Shown here one piece after another: positions 62,449 through 64,000 of a stretch of 64,000 nt of DNA (within the stretch, counting starts at the first letter, position 1; every line of letters begins with the position of its first letter). The notes under the pieces were generated by a model. It saw only the letters and a program-made list of their open reading frames with translations, was not told the origin of the DNA and made no database searches. Source of the DNA: Pseudomonas synxantha BG33R. GTDB taxonomy: Bacteria; Pseudomonadota; Gammaproteobacteria; Pseudomonadales; Pseudomonadaceae. The position numbers and the translations under genes are program-made. The stretch covers positions 6,200,498 to 6,264,497 of the forward strand of contig NZ_CM001514.1 of the NCBI RefSeq assembly GCF_000263715.2, read 5' to 3'.

Positions 62449-63284
62449 AGCGATCTCCTGGCCAGGGCGCTGGCAGCCAGCTCGCGGGCCTTGCTCAACT
62501 CAGTGAGCAACTCTTCGAACGGCGGGAAATGATCATCGCGCTCCAACAGCGTCGACACCGGCCCCAAATGCTCTAGGGTCTGTTGGTAAAGCGCCCACAC
62601 CGGGTCGCACACAGGATGGTCGTGGGTGTCGACCACATAGTCGCCGTAGTCCATATGCCCGGCCAGGTGCAGTTGGCGGATGCTCTCGGGCGGCAGGTTG
62701 CGGATAAACGTCCAGGCATCAAAGCCATGGTTACGCGCACTCACATACACATTGTTCACATCCAGCAGCAACTGGCACCCGCTCAGGTGGGCCAAAGCGT
62801 TGAGGAACTCCCACTCGGTGAACTCATCAGCCTTGGAGCGCACATAGCTGGAGACGTTTTCCAGCACCAGCGGGCGCTGCAACACGTCCTGCACCTGACG
62901 CACACGACCGGCCACGTGATAGAGGCTTTCTTCGGTGTAGGGCAGCGGCAGCAGGTCATGCAACTGGTGCGCGCTGCCGCGGCTCCAGCACAGGTGATCG
63001 GAAATCCACGCCGGCTGGATGCGCTCGGCGAGCTGTTTGATTTGCGCAAGGTAATCGGTATCGAGGGCATGGGGCCCACCGATGGACAAGGACACACCGT
63101 GCATTACCACGGGGTAACGCTCGGCTATCGCATCCAGGTAGTACAAGGCTTTGCCGCCCTGCACCAGATAATTCTCGGAGATCACTTCGAACCAATCCAC
63201 GGCCGGCGACTGTTCGAGGATCTGCTGGTAGTACTCACTGCGTAAACCCAGGCCGTAACCCAGACTTGGAAGGGACGCGGACAT
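62439..63284 (-). CDS. MNIO-family (DUF692) oxidative RiPP-modifying enzyme, BufB-type
   Basis: A 281-residue TIM-barrel protein of the DUF692/MNIO family, multinuclear iron enzymes that modify cysteines in precursor peptides (methanobactin MbnB, bufferin BufB, HvfB). Iron ligands are expected in MHGVSLSIGG, ISDHLCWSRG, LENVSSYV, LLDVNNVYVSARNHG and HLAGHMDYGDYVVDTHDHPV, all present. GGAGTGAG precedes the ATG. It lies between the peptide gene at 63352 and its DUF2063 partner. Confidence 0.92.
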   Translation of the reverse strand: MSASLPSLGYGLGLRSEYYQQILEQSPAVDWFEVISENYLVQGGKALYYLDAIAERYPVVMHGVSLSIGGPHALDTDYLAQIKQLAERIQPAWISDHLCWSRGSAHQLHDLLPLPYTEESLYHVAGRVRQVQDVLQRPLVLENVSSYVRSKADEFTEWEFLNALAHLSGCQLLLDVNNVYVSARNHGFDAWTFIRNLPPESIRQLHLAGHMDYGDYVVDTHDHPVCDPVWALYQQTLEHLGPVSTLLERDDHFPPFEELLTELSKARELAASALARRSLCA

Positions 63285-63351
63285 GACTCACTCCAGGGCA
63301 AAGTGTCCGCAGCGGTGGCAGGCAGCCGCCGCGGTTGCACTCGTTTGCCGG

Positions 63352-63603
63352 TTACTCGCCGACTTTACCGCCAGCGGCGTCGCAGGCCGATTTAGTCATG
63401 GCCTTGAAGCCCATCCCTTTGCACTCGCCCTGGCCCTTGCACGCGTGGTCCTTGGTTTTGCAGTCGTTCATGCCTTTGCAGGAGGTCACGCCGTAGCAGT
63501 GAACGGTGGCGTCTGCGGCTTGTACCTGAGTGGCCACACCCGCGAACAGAGAAGCAGCGGCCATCGCGAGGGCGGCACCAGCAGCAGCGGATTTAATGCT
63601 CAT
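63352..63603 (-). CDS. BufA1-type bufferin precursor (DUF2282)
   Basis: An 83-residue precursor with a signal peptide (about residues 1-30, ending QVQAA). The mature peptide has six cysteines at 36, 42, 48, 55, 61 and 74, four of them in CKG/CKT-type repeats (SCKG, DCKT, ACKG, ECKG). Bufferins are periplasmic copper-buffering RiPPs whose cysteines are converted by the DUF692 enzyme to thiooxazole-type groups. The ATG at 63603 is chosen for the signal peptide. The position beside a metal P-type ATPase fits metal defence. Confidence 0.9.
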   Translation of the reverse strand: MSIKSAAAGAALAMAAASLFAGVATQVQAADATVHCYGVTSCKGMNDCKTKDHACKGQGECKGMGFKAMTKSACDAAGGKVGE

Positions 63604-63719
63604 TGTTGTATTCCTCATGATCAGTAGTGGAGCCGGTCCGAACGGATTGTTCAGTCTCGACACACCACTAGAGTGAGGCCCCCCATCGGCGTTACAGCCG
63701 TGTGCAAATATTTCTGAAA

Positions 63720-64000
63720 TTATTCATCAAGCTTCAACAGAGGCTCCTGGAAGCGTAATAACCGCCCAGCGTTACCCAGCACCAGCAAGGTACTGAGGTT
63801 ATGCAGCACCGCCGCAATCATGGCACCCGCCGCGCCCAACCAGCCAAAGGCCGCGAACACCACGATGGCCAACGTCCAGCCCAGGCCGATGATCACGTTC
63901 ACCTGCAACGTCTGCCGGCACTGGCGGCTCAAGCGCACGCAGGTACCCAGGCGGCGCAAGTCGCTGCCGATCAACACCACGTCCGCCGATGCCAGGGCGA
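63720..64000 (-). CDS. Heavy-metal P1B-type ATPase (C-terminal part; cut by window edge)
   Basis: The last 93 or so residues of a metal-transporting P-type ATPase: [18 protein letters not shown], followed by [53 protein letters not shown]. This is the end of the hinge region and the final two membrane helices; HN and NS near the [15 protein letters not shown] segment are typical of ZntA/CadA-like pumps. The catalytic DKTGT lies outside the window. It is 116 bases upstream of the bufferin operon on the same strand. Confidence 0.85.
   Translation of the reverse strand, partial: ALASADVVLIGSDLRRLGTCVRLSRQCRQTLQVNVIIGLGWTLAIVVFAAFGWLGAAGAMIAAVLHNLSTLLVLGNAGRLLRFQEPLLKLDE

Overview
The window looks like chromosome of a fluorescent Pseudomonas (P. 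fluorescens group). The protein families, GC-rich codon use, intergenic GTGGGAG-type palindromes and gene order all point there. Several blocks match, from memory, the P. aeruginosa PAO1 order around purE/purK-aspA, pycA/pycB-pycR-RpiR-GGDEF/EAL-uvrD, and the zinc-responsive dksA2-amidase-folE2-carbonic anhydrase-pyrQ block. No rRNA, tRNA, CRISPR array, insertion sequence or prophage was seen.

Layout. 1-5 kb: partial MFS transporter, thioesterase, hexose-6-phosphate mutarotase, a secreted DUF3299 protein, a GlsB-type membrane protein and the purE-purK operon, which has a possible attenuator in its leader. 5.3-7.2 kb: an AT-rich gene for a toxin-like protein ending in a metzincin zinc-protease domain. 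7.2-16 kb: amino acid and polyamine catabolism (LysR/aspA, AGCS symporter, asparaginase, AraC regulator, acetylpolyamine amidohydrolase, polyamine-binding protein). 16-20.7 kb: a 1,535-residue dermonecrotic-toxin-like protein that seems to share a core domain with the metzincin protein. 20.7-27 kb: MocR regulator, PaiB, two GNAT enzymes, homocysteine methyltransferase and an ABC importer without its own ATPase. 27-31.5 kb: accessory block with a hipA-hipB pair in reversed order and an autotransporter split into a barrel gene followed by a passenger gene. Both autotransporter genes have near-identical hairpins over their ribosome binding sites. 31.5-43.7 kb: pyruvate carboxylase and its regulator, an RpiR regulator with a HexR-like operator, a GGDEF/EAL protein, uvrD and a Tim44-domain protein. 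43.8-48.2 kb: SMI1/KNR4 protein, cation/proton antiporter, thioesterase, pyridoxal kinase and a DUF3301 protein.

48-58 kb is a zinc-starvation island. Two near-perfect Zur boxes (51503 and 53255) sit in divergent promoters. One controls dksA2-zigA-DUF1826-COG0523 GTPase on the minus strand. The other controls an amidase on one side and folE2-ABC metal importer-gamma carbonic anhydrase-pyrQ on the other. These genes recruit zinc or replace zinc-dependent housekeeping enzymes. The last gene, the dihydroorotase paralogue pyrQ, is broken by an internal out-of-frame deletion that removes its N-terminal metal site.

58-64 kb: DUF3617 protein, cardiolipin synthase, cyclopropane fatty acid synthase, a bufferin-type (BufA1-BufB-BufC) copper-buffering RiPP operon and the 3' end of a heavy-metal P-type ATPase.

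Strongest leads: the paired SD-sequestering hairpins on the split autotransporter, the metzincin toxin candidate, the pyrQ lesion, the purE leader terminator, and the DnaA-box-bearing repeats inside the mocR linker and the COG0523 gene.
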